A stretch of 64,000 nt of DNA, from NCBI RefSeq assembly GCF_900112975.1, contig NZ_FONQ01000014.1:1-64000 (forward strand), read 5' to 3'. Source of the DNA: Flavobacterium xueshanense (lineage in GTDB: Bacteria; Bacteroidota; Bacteroidia; Flavobacteriales; Flavobacteriaceae). Both the position numbers and the translations under genes were made by a program. The notes under the pieces are model-generated. The model saw only the letters and a program-made list of their open reading frames with translations. It had not been told where the DNA came from and did no database searches. This document shows, one piece after another, positions 1 to 8,138 of the stretch (position 1 is the stretch's first letter; every line of letters begins with the position of its first letter).

Positions 1-2
1 AA

Positions 3-290
3 AACAACATCAAAATTAGTATGACTGAAAATGGTGATCCTTACGAAAATGCAATAGCAGAGAGAATAAATGGTATTTTAAAATATGAATTTTTACTAAT
101 AGATGGATTTATAAATCATGTACAGGCATTAAAAGCAATAAGGGAATCTATTGATATTTATAACCAAAATAGGCCTCACTTAAGTTGTCAAATGTTAACG
201 CCAAATCAGACGCATTTACAACAAGTAATCAAATCAAAAAAATGGAAGAAAAAAACCTCGAAAGTTTTTACTTCCGAGGTTAATAATTAG
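3..290 (+). CDS. IS3-family transposase (OrfB), C-terminal part, cut by window edge
   Basis: C-terminal end of a DDE (rve-type) transposase. The frame is open from the left edge of the window, so the start lies outside. Visible signature: MTENGDPYENAIAERINGIL, the region around the catalytic Glu of IS3/IS150-type OrfB (DN/EN...A.AE...G.LK.E), followed by the typical end with YNQNRPH and MLTPNQ. In IS3 elements this protein joins OrfA by frameshifting and cuts and pastes the element through a circle. Only about 96 codons are visible, so I cannot say whether the copy is intact. A hairpin in the last codons and a terminal repeat just downstream fit the right end of the element. Confidence 0.9.
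   Translation, partial: NNIKISMTENGDPYENAIAERINGILKYEFLLIDGFINHVQALKAIRESIDIYNQNRPHLSCQMLTPNQTHLQQVIKSKKWKKKTSKVFTSEVNN
254..281 (+). terminator. Hairpin at 3' end of IS transposase gene
   Basis: Arms AACCTCG (254-260) and CGAGGTT (275-281), with an inner AAG/CTT pair, overlap the last codons of the transposase. Hairpins here are common in IS3 elements. There is no strong T-run, so termination is uncertain. Confidence 0.45.
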
Positions 291-310
291 TGTAATTTTA
301 AAATCTAATT

Positions 311-337
311 CGTGTCAACTTTTTTCAGGACTAGACA
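311..337. mobile_element. Probable right terminal inverted repeat of the IS3-family element
   Basis: Read on the minus strand, the stretch ending at 337 begins TGTCTAGTCCTGAAAAAAGT and runs on into TGACACG. It starts with TG and has the form of the outer end of IS3/IS150-type elements. It lies about 50 bp after the transposase stop codon, the expected place for the right inverted repeat. The left end is outside the window, so the repeat cannot be paired and target duplication cannot be tested. Confidence 0.6.
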
Positions 338-443
338 CGTCAATTTAAAAAAACACTTCTTATGCTTTTTATTAATCACTTTTTATTTAAATTTGATTTC
401 CAATCTAAATTAAAATTGATGTTTAAGTTTAAAACAACAACTC

Positions 444-914
444 ATGAAAATTAATTCTTTAACAGTGGAAATTGACGGTATCGACAAAGAAATTTTACGC
501 GACCTGATGGAAGATGCCCGAAAACCAATTCTTCAAATCGCCAATAAAATAGGAATTTCAGGAGCGGCAATTCATCAACGTTTGCGAAAACTGGAACAAT
601 CCGGCGTTATATCGGGATCAAAATTCACCGTAAATAATAAAATTCTGGGTTATAATACGATGGCTTTTGTTGGAATTTATTTGGACAAAGCAGCCCGAAA
701 TCCAGAAGCGGTGCGTGATTTAAAGAAAATTCCGGAAGTATTAGAATGTCATTACACCACGGGAAACTGGTCGATTCTGATAAAAATTATTTGTCGGGAC
801 AACGAACATTTAATGCATTTGCTCAACACCAAAATCCAAGCCATCGAAGGCGTCTCCAGAACAGAAACCTTTATTTCCCTAAACCAACAAATCGATAGGC
901 AGATTCAATTATAA
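444..914 (+). CDS. Lrp/AsnC-family transcriptional regulator
   Basis: A 156-residue feast/famine-type regulator. Residues about 10-58 form the winged helix-turn-helix (DGIDKEIL, ANKIGISGAAIHQRLRKLE), and residues about 70-150 the ligand-binding RAM/AsnC domain (GYNTMAFVGIYL, CHYTTGNWSILIKI). The length is normal for the family. Such proteins bind DNA as dimers to octamers and respond to amino acids; the effector cannot be read from sequence. A -7-like box TAAATTTG at 388-395 precedes it. It stands alone, facing a metallopeptidase gene across a shared terminator, so its targets are unknown. Confidence 0.9.
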   Translation: MKINSLTVEIDGIDKEILRDLMEDARKPILQIANKIGISGAAIHQRLRKLEQSGVISGSKFTVNNKILGYNTMAFVGIYLDKAARNPEAVRDLKKIPEVLECHYTTGNWSILIKIICRDNEHLMHLLNTKIQAIEGVSRTETFISLNQQIDRQIQL

Positions 915-959
915 TTCCGTTTAATCGAGTAAGTGTTGCGTTGCTTATTCGACAAAAAA

Positions 960-991
960 AAACGTCTTGTTTTTGAACAAGACGTTTTTTT
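960..991. terminator. Bidirectional terminator between Lrp gene and metallopeptidase gene
   Basis: Perfect 12-bp arms AAACGTCTTGTT (960-971) and AACAAGACGTTT (976-987) with a 4-nt loop. A T-run follows on the plus strand and an A-run precedes it, so it can serve both converging genes. Confidence 0.85.
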
Positions 992-1008
992 GTTTTTAAA
1001 CGAAGAAT

Positions 1009-1695
1009 CTAATTTCTTCTTCCACCCATATAAATCGAAACATAATACAACAAGGTTGCAATAGATCCTAAAGCAGCCACAACATACGTTCTTGCAGCCC
1101 ATTTCAAGGAATCTTTAGCCCCAGCGTGTTCTTGTGGCGTCAACATTCTTTTGTTTTCTAACCAAGCCAATGCTCGGTTGCTCGCGTCATATTCGACCGG
1201 TAAAGTAACTATAGAGAACAATGTTGTCGCTGCAAAAATGATAATTCCTACCAGTAGTAATTGTGGAAAAGTCTTCATCATCAAGATTCCTCCAAGCAAA
1301 ATCCATTGCATATAAGTGGAAGCCACATTCACTACCGGCACTAACTTAGAACGCATCGTGAGCCATTGATACCCCACCGCGTGTTGTACTGCATGACCAC
1401 ATTCGTGCGCCGCAACCGCCGCAGCCGCCGCATTTCTTTGGTTGTAAACCGCCTCACTTAAATTCACTGTTTTATCTGCTGGATTGTAGTGGTCCGTCAA
1501 ACGTCCCGGCGTAGAGATAACTCTCACATCGCGAATCCCGTTATCGGCAAGCATTTTTTCGGCGATTTCAGCGCCTGACATTCCGTTTTGTAATTGTAAT
1601 TTAGAATAATGTTCAAATTTGCTTTTTAGTCTTGAACTAACTAACCAGCTGAAAAGCATAATAGCTCCGGCAAGAATCAAATAACCCATTCCCAT
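1009..1695 (-). CDS. Membrane zinc metallopeptidase, YugP/neutral zinc metallopeptidase family
   Basis: A 228-residue integral membrane protein of the Zn_peptidase_2 (YugP-like) family. An N-terminal membrane segment (about residues 3-20) is followed by a soluble part carrying the HExxH-type zinc site HECGH at residues 97-101. Two or three hydrophobic segments follow (about 120-170 and near the C terminus), and the protein ends in basic residues. The length and arrangement match the family. The physiological substrate is not known; membrane-protein quality control is an inference. It has its own spacing from the 1790-2386 gene upstream (94 bp), so it may be separately transcribed. Confidence 0.88.
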   Translation of the reverse strand: MGMGYLILAGAIMLFSWLVSSRLKSKFEHYSKLQLQNGMSGAEIAEKMLADNGIRDVRVISTPGRLTDHYNPADKTVNLSEAVYNQRNAAAAAVAAHECGHAVQHAVGYQWLTMRSKLVPVVNVASTYMQWILLGGILMMKTFPQLLLVGIIIFAATTLFSIVTLPVEYDASNRALAWLENKRMLTPQEHAGAKDSLKWAARTYVVAALGSIATLLYYVSIYMGGRRN

Positions 1696-1789
1696 ATTTT
1701 TGTTTTTTATTTAAATGTTTAAAATAAAATATCAAATTTTGAACCATTTTTTTACAATGTCAAAATGGCACAAGAAAACAGCAACAACA

Positions 1790-2386
1790 TTATTCATTAA
1801 CACTCAACTGCTTATTCACAGCTTCAAATTTAGCGATCAAACCGTTGACTCTAGCCTGCTCCTTTTTGATTTCTTTTGGTCTTAAATAAAACCAAGTAAA
1901 CCCAATCCATCCCAACATTACTACATAAGTAAAAATTCCCCAAAATATTGTCATACGGGATGTGTATTCATACATGTACAAACATAACCCGGATCCAAGC
2001 AGTATAAAATACAAACTCAACATGGTAGATTGCAAAAAATGCTGTTTTGTTTTAATCGAAATTAATTTTTGCAGGTATTCACTATTGCTTTGAGTGCGAT
2101 CAACTGTTTTATAAAATCCAACTAATTTATTGTAGACGAACAAATACATCAGCATTGCGGAAATTGTCAAAATAATTCCGATTTTGGTTGAAATAAACTC
2201 AGGCTGATAAAAATACCAGATAAAAATAATAAATGCACTTGTCGCGATCAGTAAAACATTTGTTATAACTAATTTTCTAAGGCTTACTCTCTTGAAATAT
2301 TTCAGTTTAGAAAGCAATTCCTTAATATTTGGCGGGCTTACGGCCTGTTGTTTCCATAAATCTTTAAAGTCTATATTATTGTCCAT
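1790..2386 (-). CDS. Four-TM membrane protein encoded with an ECF sigma factor
   Basis: 198 residues with four predicted membrane segments (roughly residues 40-62, 70-90, 115-138 and 142-165) between charged ends. No known domain recognised. It starts inside the 3' end of the sigma-factor gene (11-bp overlap), so the two are almost certainly translated from one mRNA. By position it could act as an anti-sigma or membrane sensor: such genes commonly follow ECF sigma genes. However, I see no classical zinc anti-sigma HxxxCxxC motif, so this role is inference from context only. Confidence 0.75.
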   Translation of the reverse strand: MDNNIDFKDLWKQQAVSPPNIKELLSKLKYFKRVSLRKLVITNVLLIATSAFIIFIWYFYQPEFISTKIGIILTISAMLMYLFVYNKLVGFYKTVDRTQSNSEYLQKLISIKTKQHFLQSTMLSLYFILLGSGLCLYMYEYTSRMTIFWGIFTYVVMLGWIGFTWFYLRPKEIKKEQARVNGLIAKFEAVNKQLSVNE

Positions 2387-2846
2387 TTTCTTTAAACTTT
2401 TGAGTTAATTTTTCTTTTATTCTATGAATTTTTACTCTTGTATTGGCTTCTGAGAGTCCGACGATATTGGCAATTTCAGCTTGTTTTACATCTTCCAGTT
2501 CGAGTGAAATAATAATGCGATCGATTTCTGGCAATTCGGCAACGCATTTATACAAAAATAGAATCTGAGGTTCTAGCGAATAGTGCTTTTCTTCTGTAAT
2601 ATGCATTGGAAGTTCTGACTTGGGAAATCGTTTTTCTTTGTCAATCTGTCTCAAGCAATTGTTGGATGCAATTCGGAAAATCCAAGTTCCAATACTGGCT
2701 TCATTTCTAAATGTGTGGAGTTTTTGCCAAACAATAATAAACGTTTCCTGCGCCATATCCTGTGCAATGTCATAATCATTTACGTAACCCATGCACAATC
2801 GAAAAACCTTTTGCCAATAGGATTTGTATAGTTGTTCAAACTCCAT
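2376..2846 (-). CDS. RNA polymerase ECF-type sigma factor
   Basis: A sigma-70 group IV factor of 156 residues from the chosen start (MEFEQLYKSYW). A longer frame opens at 2888, but those 14 extra codons would overlap the upstream hydrolase gene and do not look like family sequence. Region 2 (about 3-70) has the core-binding and -10 recognition helices (DIAQDMAQETFIIVWQKL, GTWIFRIASNNCLRQ). Region 4 (about 95-150) has the helix-turn-helix (VKQAEIANIVGLSEANTRVK). The hydrolase stop codon lies just 2 bp before the start, and the next gene overlaps the end, so three genes form one coupled unit. Confidence 0.9.
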   Translation of the reverse strand: MEFEQLYKSYWQKVFRLCMGYVNDYDIAQDMAQETFIIVWQKLHTFRNEASIGTWIFRIASNNCLRQIDKEKRFPKSELPMHITEEKHYSLEPQILFLYKCVAELPEIDRIIISLELEDVKQAEIANIVGLSEANTRVKIHRIKEKLTQKFKENGQ

Positions 2847-2848
2847 TA

Positions 2849-3697
2849 TTATGATTTTATAAAGTTGTTTAGTTGTGCTAAATACCATTCTTTATCATCA
2901 TACATAATAAAGTGCAAACCTTTGTTTGAATATTGAAAACTGGCAGTTTTTAAGTTTTTGTATTGTGCTTCTATAGGCCCTTTGTAATTTGAAAAACCAA
3001 ATTCCAATAATATCAATGCAGGACATTTTATTGCCGTAATTTTATCTCTCAAATCCGTATTGGAAAAATCACAATACATTTTGCCAAAAATTTTTCGGTC
3101 TGATTTCATGCTCCAACTAATTGCTTCCTCTTGTTTTGAGGCATCTGCCAAAAGCATGGCCATATTTCTTTTTTGCATTTGATAAAATTCATCTTCAGAC
3201 ATAGTCGTTATTTGATTAACCATTGAAGAACAGTCGTTATTTTCTAGCGATTTAAAAGATGAATCTCTTAAAGCGGCCAAACAAGGAAGCGCATCAACGA
3301 CTACAATTTTGCTTATTAATTCAGGATAATCTGAAGCAATAGCCAACGCAAGCCCTCCGCCCATACTGTGACCAACTATAATTGGTTTTTCTATTTTGTT
3401 TGCTTTAATGTAGTTCACGATTTCTGTTTCCCAATTTATAAACGAAGCATCTGGTTGTGGTTTAATCCCAGCAAAACCCGCCATTGTAAATGTGTAACAC
3501 GTAAACTCTTTTTCGAAATTAGATTTTGTTTCATTCCAGACATCTCCAGAACTGGCAAATCCGGGCAGGAAGATTATAGATTGTTTTCCCTTTCCTGTTT
3601 TGCTTATTTCAAACGGATACGATTTTATTTGTCCGAATACATTTAAACACAATGCTGAAAACAATAGAATTATAACCAAGAAGGAATACTTTTTCAT
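2849..3697 (-). CDS. Secreted alpha/beta hydrolase
   Basis: 282 residues. A signal peptide spans about residues 1-22 (hydrophobic run ending LNVFGQ, a typical flavobacterial type I cleavage site). The alpha/beta-hydrolase fold follows: oxyanion-hole region FLPGFASSGDVW (about 43-54), nucleophile elbow GHSMGG with Ser111, and a C-terminal catalytic His in GLHF near residue 263. The usual acid position reads LLEFG, so Glu may replace Asp. The substrate cannot be predicted. It is the first gene of a run with an ECF sigma factor and a membrane protein; an extracytoplasmic enzyme made together with a sigma factor suggests an envelope-linked task, which is inference. Confidence 0.85.
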   Translation of the reverse strand: MKKYSFLVIILLFSALCLNVFGQIKSYPFEISKTGKGKQSIIFLPGFASSGDVWNETKSNFEKEFTCYTFTMAGFAGIKPQPDASFINWETEIVNYIKANKIEKPIIVGHSMGGGLALAIASDYPELISKIVVVDALPCLAALRDSSFKSLENNDCSSMVNQITTMSEDEFYQMQKRNMAMLLADASKQEEAISWSMKSDRKIFGKMYCDFSNTDLRDKITAIKCPALILLEFGFSNYKGPIEAQYKNLKTASFQYSNKGLHFIMYDDKEWYLAQLNNFIKS

Positions 3698-3822
3698 TTT
3701 TAATAGATTTAAGTTGTTAAATGACCCAATTTTTCTTTTAGATACAGAATCTATTAAAATGTTACAAAAAGTTAAAAATAATACTTAATATTCTATTTAT
3801 ATGTTGTTTGAAAAACAAAAAA

Positions 3823-3853
3823 AATCCCAATTCTAAATTTTAGAATTGGGATT
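3823..3853 (-). terminator. Terminator of leuS
   Basis: A perfect hairpin, arms AATCCCAATTCTAAA and TTTAGAATTGGGATT. On the minus strand it is followed by a T-rich tract (A-run at 3815-3824 on the plus strand), just after the leuS stop codon. Confidence 0.85.
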
Positions 3854-3876
3854 GATTTATATCATAACACTATTTT

Positions 3877-6800
3877 TTACCCCACCAAATTAATAATTTT
3901 TCCCGGAACGATAATCACCTTGTTTGGCGTTTTTCCTTCTAATTGTTTGATGGTTCTTTCGTCTTTCATTACGATTTCCTCGATTTGTTCTTTGGTTAAA
4001 TCCAAAGGTAAAACCATGGTGAAACGCATTTTTCCGTTGAAAGAAACTGGATATTCCTTGTTGCTTTCTACCAAATGTGCGGATTCGAATATTGGAAAAT
4101 CAACGGTTGCAATTGAACCTGTATTTCCTAACAACGACCATAATTCTTCGGCGATGTGCGGCGCATACGGTGAAATCACAATCGCTAATGGTTCCAGAAT
4201 AGCACGTGAATGACAGTTTTGAGTGGACAATTCGTTCACACAAATCATAAACTGAGAAACCGATGTATTAAAAGAGAACCCTTCAATATCTTCAGCTACT
4301 TTCTTGATGGTTTTGTGCAATGATTTTAAGTTGTCTTTGGTTGGCTCGTCATTGGTTACAATCAAACCATTATCATCAAAATACAAACGACACAGTTTTT
4401 TCAAGAAACCAAAAACGCCCGAAATTCCTGCCGTGTTCCAAGGTTTTGCTTGTTCCAATGGTCCTAAGAACATTTCATACAAACGCAACGTATCTGCTCC
4501 GTATTCATTACAAATATCATCCGGCGTTACCACATTGTATTTTGATTTCGACATTTTTTCGATTTCGCGACCAACAATGTATTTTCCGTTTTCTTCGCAA
4601 ATGAATTCTGCATCTTTATAATCAGAATATAAAGGATGACTTTTGAAAGCTTTAATATCTAATTCATTAGCACCTTCATTGATTACAGCTAAATCAGCAT
4701 GAATACCACTAATAAAAGGAACTAAATTTTTTAAAAATTCATCCGATAATTGAGTCCTCTTTTTAACAATATTAATAACCTCATCATTCAATTTAATTGT
4801 TGACAATAACCCATTTAAAACTTGATCATTTTTTTTTAATTTATCATACGAAATAAAAATAGTTGGAATCTTCTTTAATGCTCCTACGATCTCATTATTA
4901 TCCTTAGATGCAATTCCATAAGTAAAAGAAATTCTATACACAAAAGCACTCATCCCCAAAATCATTCCCTGATTAATCAGTTTTTTGAATGGCTCTTCGG
5001 TAGGTGCAAAACCTTTGTCTTTTAGGAATTTGTTCCAAAAACGGGAATACAATAAATGTCCGGTGGCATGTTCGCTACCGCCAATGTATAAATCTACGTT
5101 TTCCCAATACGCCAATGCGTCTTTACTGACAAATTCGTTTTCATTGTGCGCATCCATATAACGCATCCAATACCACGAACTTCCCGCCCAACCTGGCATC
5201 GTGTTTAATTCTAATGGAAATATTGTCACGTTATCTACTAACTGTGTACTAACCACTGAACACTGAATACTGTCCCAAGCCCAAACCAAAGCGTTTCCTA
5301 AAGGCGGCTGTCCGTCTTCAGTTGGTAAATATTTTTCTACTTCCGGCAAGATGATTGGCAAATGTTGCGCATCAATCATTTGTGGCATTCCATTCACATA
5401 ATATACCGGAAAGGGTTCTCCCCAATATCGCTGGCGAGAGAAAACAGCATCACGCAAACGGTAATTGATTTTTCCTTTTCCTTGGTTTAGTTTTTCTAAT
5501 TCTTCTATAGCTTTTTTAGTCGCTTCTTTATAGGTCAGTCCGTTTAGGAAATCCGAATTAGCGATAATCACATTGTCTTTAGAACCATACGCAACTTCAG
5601 AAATATCTATATTGGCAAAAATATTTTTGATTTCCGTCATACCTTTTTGACCTTTAAAGAAATTCGCAAACGCATAATCTCTTTCATCGCCACAAGGAAC
5701 GGCCATAACCGCGCCTGTTCCATAACCTGCCAAAACATAATCTCCAATCCAAACCGGAATGGATTCTTTGGTAAACGGATGTTCCGCATACGCACCCGTA
5801 AATACTCCCGAAATGGTTTTTACATCGGCCATACGTTCTCTTTCGGAACGTTTTGACGTTTTTTCTATATAAGCATCGACTGCTGCTTTTTGTGCTGCCG
5901 TTGTGATTTGAGCTACCAATTCATGTTCTGGCGCCAAGGTCATAAACGTTACTCCAAAAATGGTATCAGGACGCGTTGTAAACACATCTATAAATTGCTG
6001 CTCGCTTTCAACGTTTGACTTTTGACTTTCGACTTTAAAAGAGACTGTCGCCCCAACGGATTTTCCAATCCAGTTTCTCTGGCTTTCTTTGATGCTTTCA
6101 CTCCAATCAATATCATTTAATCCTTGTAACAAACGTTCTGCGTAAGCCGAAATTCGCATGCTCCATTGGGTCATTTTCTTGCGCACTACCGTAAAACCGC
6201 CACGCTCTGAAACGCCATTTACGATTTCGTCATTTGCCAAAACCGTTCCTAATCCCGGACACCAGTTCACTTCAGTCTCGGCTAAATAAGTCAACCTATA
6301 TTGCAGCAAAATTCTCTCCTGCTGTTCTTTTGCGAAAGCGTTCCATTCATTTGCTGAAAAAGCTTCACTATTTTCATCGCATACGGCATTGACATTTGCA
6401 TTTCCTTCTGTTGAAAAAATAGAAACCAAAGTCGAAATATCTTCGGATTTGTCGCTTTTTTTATTGTACCAAGAATTGAATAATTGAATAAAAATCCACT
6501 GCGTATGCTTGTAATAATCAGGATTTGAGGTGCGCACTTCTCGGCTCCAATCGAATGAAAATCCAATTTTGTCCAATTGTTTTCGGTAACCGGCAATTTT
6601 ATTTCCTTCTTTATCCGTTCCTCCGTCAATATTTACCGAAGTAGTATCTTCCGGGCGTTGACCCGTCTGTATCGCATATTGTTCCGCAGGCAATCCAAAA
6701 CTGTCGTAGCCCATTGGGTGCAAAACATTGAAACCTTGGTGTCTTTTGTATCTGGAATACACATCAGAAGCAATATATCCCAGCGGATGTCCGACGTGCA

Positions 6801-6939
6801 ATCCCGCTCCAGATGGGTAAGGAAACATGTCAAGTACGTAATATTTAGGTTTTTCTGAGTTGTTTTCGGCTTTGAACGTTTCGTTTTCTAACCAATATTT
6901 CTGCCATTTGGCCTCGATTTCGTTCGGATTGTATTTCAT
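3877..6939 (-). CDS. leuS: Leucyl-tRNA synthetase
   Basis: Class Ia synthetase that charges tRNA-Leu; 1020 residues. HIGH motif is HVGH at residues 48-51 and KMSKS lies near residue 793. The editing (CP1) domain contains TTRPDT, and the C-terminal anticodon-binding part ends with the NKVIIVPGK element. At 1020 residues it is longer than the roughly 940-970 I would expect for Flavobacteriaceae. Extra sequence is visible at three places: a short peptide encoded by a simple repeat (6005-6040), one encoded by a dispersed repeat (5238-5271), and an AT-rich stretch of about 85 residues (about 668-752) between SAFVYR and NELDIKAF. All keep the frame. The gene has a long leader with three tandem repeats. 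Confidence 0.97.
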   Translation of the reverse strand: MKYNPNEIEAKWQKYWLENETFKAENNSEKPKYYVLDMFPYPSGAGLHVGHPLGYIASDVYSRYKRHQGFNVLHPMGYDSFGLPAEQYAIQTGQRPEDTTSVNIDGGTDKEGNKIAGYRKQLDKIGFSFDWSREVRTSNPDYYKHTQWIFIQLFNSWYNKKSDKSEDISTLVSIFSTEGNANVNAVCDENSEAFSANEWNAFAKEQQERILLQYRLTYLAETEVNWCPGLGTVLANDEIVNGVSERGGFTVVRKKMTQWSMRISAYAERLLQGLNDIDWSESIKESQRNWIGKSVGATVSFKVESQKSNVESEQQFIDVFTTRPDTIFGVTFMTLAPEHELVAQITTAAQKAAVDAYIEKTSKRSERERMADVKTISGVFTGAYAEHPFTKESIPVWIGDYVLAGYGTGAVMAVPCGDERDYAFANFFKGQKGMTEIKNIFANIDISEVAYGSKDNVIIANSDFLNGLTYKEATKKAIEELEKLNQGKGKINYRLRDAVFSRQRYWGEPFPVYYVNGMPQMIDAQHLPIILPEVEKYLPTEDGQPPLGNALVWAWDSIQCSVVSTQLVDNVTIFPLELNTMPGWAGSSWYWMRYMDAHNENEFVSKDALAYWENVDLYIGGSEHATGHLLYSRFWNKFLKDKGFAPTEEPFKKLINQGMILGMSAFVYRISFTYGIASKDNNEIVGALKKIPTIFISYDKLKKNDQVLNGLLSTIKLNDEVINIVKKRTQLSDEFLKNLVPFISGIHADLAVINEGANELDIKAFKSHPLYSDYKDAEFICEENGKYIVGREIEKMSKSKYNVVTPDDICNEYGADTLRLYEMFLGPLEQAKPWNTAGISGVFGFLKKLCRLYFDDNGLIVTNDEPTKDNLKSLHKTIKKVAEDIEGFSFNTSVSQFMICVNELSTQNCHSRAILEPLAIVISPYAPHIAEELWSLLGNTGSIATVDFPIFESAHLVESNKEYPVSFNGKMRFTMVLPLDLTKEQIEEIVMKDERTIKQLEGKTPNKVIIVPGKIINLVG
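5238..5271 (-). repeat. In-frame copy of the TATTCAGTGTTCAGT dispersed repeat inside leuS
   Basis: On the minus strand this reads AGTATTCAGTGTTCAGT followed by GGTTAGTACACAGTTAG, and encodes SIQCSVVSTQLV. The first 17 bases are the same as those just after the ftsX stop codon (8137-8153 region), and the core also begins the repeat after pyrH. It looks like a dispersed repeat that landed in frame in the editing/catalytic linker. Confidence 0.6.
6005..6040 (-). repeat. Short tandem AAAGTC-type repeat inside leuS
   Basis: On the minus strand, units of the form AAAGTC(G/A)AAAGTC(A)AAAGTC run in frame and encode KVESQKSNVESE, a low-complexity hydrophilic peptide just before the CP1 editing domain TTRPDT. 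Similar GTCAAAA blocks occur in the accB-accC gap. Confidence 0.55.
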
Positions 6940-7092
6940 TCCCTTTTTTTATTGTTTTTTAATGGAGTCATGCTGTCGCGCACTCAAGTCATTCCCTTTT
7001 TTATTGTTTTTTAATGGAGTCATGCTGTCGCGCACTCAATTTATTACTTTTTTTAATGTTTTTTACGGAGTCATGCTATTGCACGCTCAAGT
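6937..7092 (-). repeat. Three tandem 53-bp repeats in the leuS leader
   Basis: Units at about 6937-6989, 6990-7039 and 7040-7092 share GAGTGCGCGACAGCATGACTCC (in leuS sense) followed by an A-rich tract; the third is diverged. Each unit ends in an AATG at the place equivalent to the leuS start codon. The unit next to leuS also holds an 11-codon reading frame (MTPLKNNKKRE) whose TGA overlaps the leuS ATG as ATGA. The repeats lie between a likely promoter at 7165 and leuS, so they should be in the mRNA. Confidence 0.8.
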
Positions 7093-7164
7093 CATTTTTA
7101 TAAGATTCTGAGTAACTCGGTTAAGTTGCTGTATTTATTTGAAGAAATGATTATTTCAAGGTGC

Positions 7165-7172
7165 CAAATTTA
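7165..7172 (-). promoter_or_regulatory. Probable leuS promoter, -7 box
   Basis: Minus-strand TAAATTTG fits the Bacteroidota -7 consensus TAnnTTTG. It predicts an mRNA start near 7158 and a leader of about 220 nt that contains the three repeats. No perfect -33 TTG at the ideal spacing. Confidence 0.5.
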
Positions 7173-7262
7173 CGTTTATTGTACGAAAGTTGAAACTTTG
7201 AGCGTTATTAACTTCAAATAAAGAAATTCTTTATTATTTTTACCCAATAATTTCAATAAACT

Positions 7263-8138
7263 ATGAGTTCTTCCTTTGATAATTTTCAAAAACGTCGGTT
7301 AATTTCCTCTTATTTTTCAGTAGTGCTAAGTGTATTCTTAGTTTTATTTCTATTGGGAATATTGGGACTTTTCATTATAAATTCTAAAAAATTAGCCAAC
7401 GATTTCAAAGAAAATATTGCCATGACGGTTTTTTTTAAAAATGAAGCCAATGACAGTATTGTAAAAGCTTTTGGAACCCAAATAAAAGCAAGTCCTTTCG
7501 TAAAATCATACACTTATGTCACCAAAGAAGCTGCCGCTAAAGAACATACCGATATTATTGGTGAGGATTTTATGGAATTTCTAGGTGAAAATCCACTGCA
7601 AAACTCCTACGACATTCATTTAAAAGGAGACTATGTAATTAACGATAGTATCACAAAAATTGAAGCTGGCTTGCGCCAAAACACAATGATTTCGGATATT
7701 GTGTATGACAAACAATTAGTGAATTTAGTGAACGACAACATCAAAAAAGTAAGTATGTGGATTTTAGTAATCAGCGTATTCTTAGCTTTTATTGCAGTAT
7801 TGTTAATCAACAGTTCGTTGCGTTTGTCCATTCATTCCAACCGATTTATCATTAAAACCATGCAAATGGTAGGTGCTACAAAAGCTTTTATCAGAAAACC
7901 TTTTGTGATGCGAAGCATAAAATTAGGAATGATTGGAGCAGCTTTGGCCGTTCTAGCGTTAATTGGAGTTTTGATTTATGTTGAAACCAGTTTCCCAAAT
8001 CTTGGTATATTGGAAGACAAAGCAATGATTGGCTTGGTATTATTGGCCGTTTTAGGAATTGGCGTTTTAATAACCTGGTTAAGCACATATTTTGCAACAC
8101 AACGTTTCTTGAACTTGAGAACTGACGATCTTTATTAG
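7263..8138 (+). CDS. ftsX: Cell division protein FtsX (ABC permease-like)
   Basis: 291 residues; partner of the FtsE ATPase in the divisome, where it transmits ATP hydrolysis to periplasmic amidase activators. A cytoplasmic N terminus is followed by TM1 (about 18-40), a large extracytoplasmic loop (about 45-165) with the FtsX-type VFFKNEA and VKSYTYVTKEAA strands, and three C-terminal TMs (about 165-188, 215-240, 255-280) of the FtsX/MacB permease type. ftsE is not nearby. It heads the conserved ftsX-DUF3098-uppP-truB order. Its stop codon TAG is also the first three bases of a dispersed repeat. Confidence 0.93.
   Translation: MSSSFDNFQKRRLISSYFSVVLSVFLVLFLLGILGLFIINSKKLANDFKENIAMTVFFKNEANDSIVKAFGTQIKASPFVKSYTYVTKEAAAKEHTDIIGEDFMEFLGENPLQNSYDIHLKGDYVINDSITKIEAGLRQNTMISDIVYDKQLVNLVNDNIKKVSMWILVISVFLAFIAVLLINSSLRLSIHSNRFIIKTMQMVGATKAFIRKPFVMRSIKLGMIGAALAVLALIGVLIYVETSFPNLGILEDKAMIGLVLLAVLGIGVLITWLSTYFATQRFLNLRTDDLY

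Noticed and set aside
905..1102. Open frame of 65 codons on the minus strand over the terminator and the metallopeptidase end
   Set aside because: It overlaps the strong bidirectional terminator and the real gene in another frame, with Cys/Lys-rich composition; a shadow.
3920..4213. Several open frames on the plus strand opposite leuS
   Set aside because: leuS is well supported across the whole stretch; the opposite frames lack family signatures and are typical antisense shadows.
6937..7092. leuS leader repeats as a CRISPR array or T-box
   Set aside because: Units are direct tandem copies without unique spacers, and no T-box core or specifier stem is visible.
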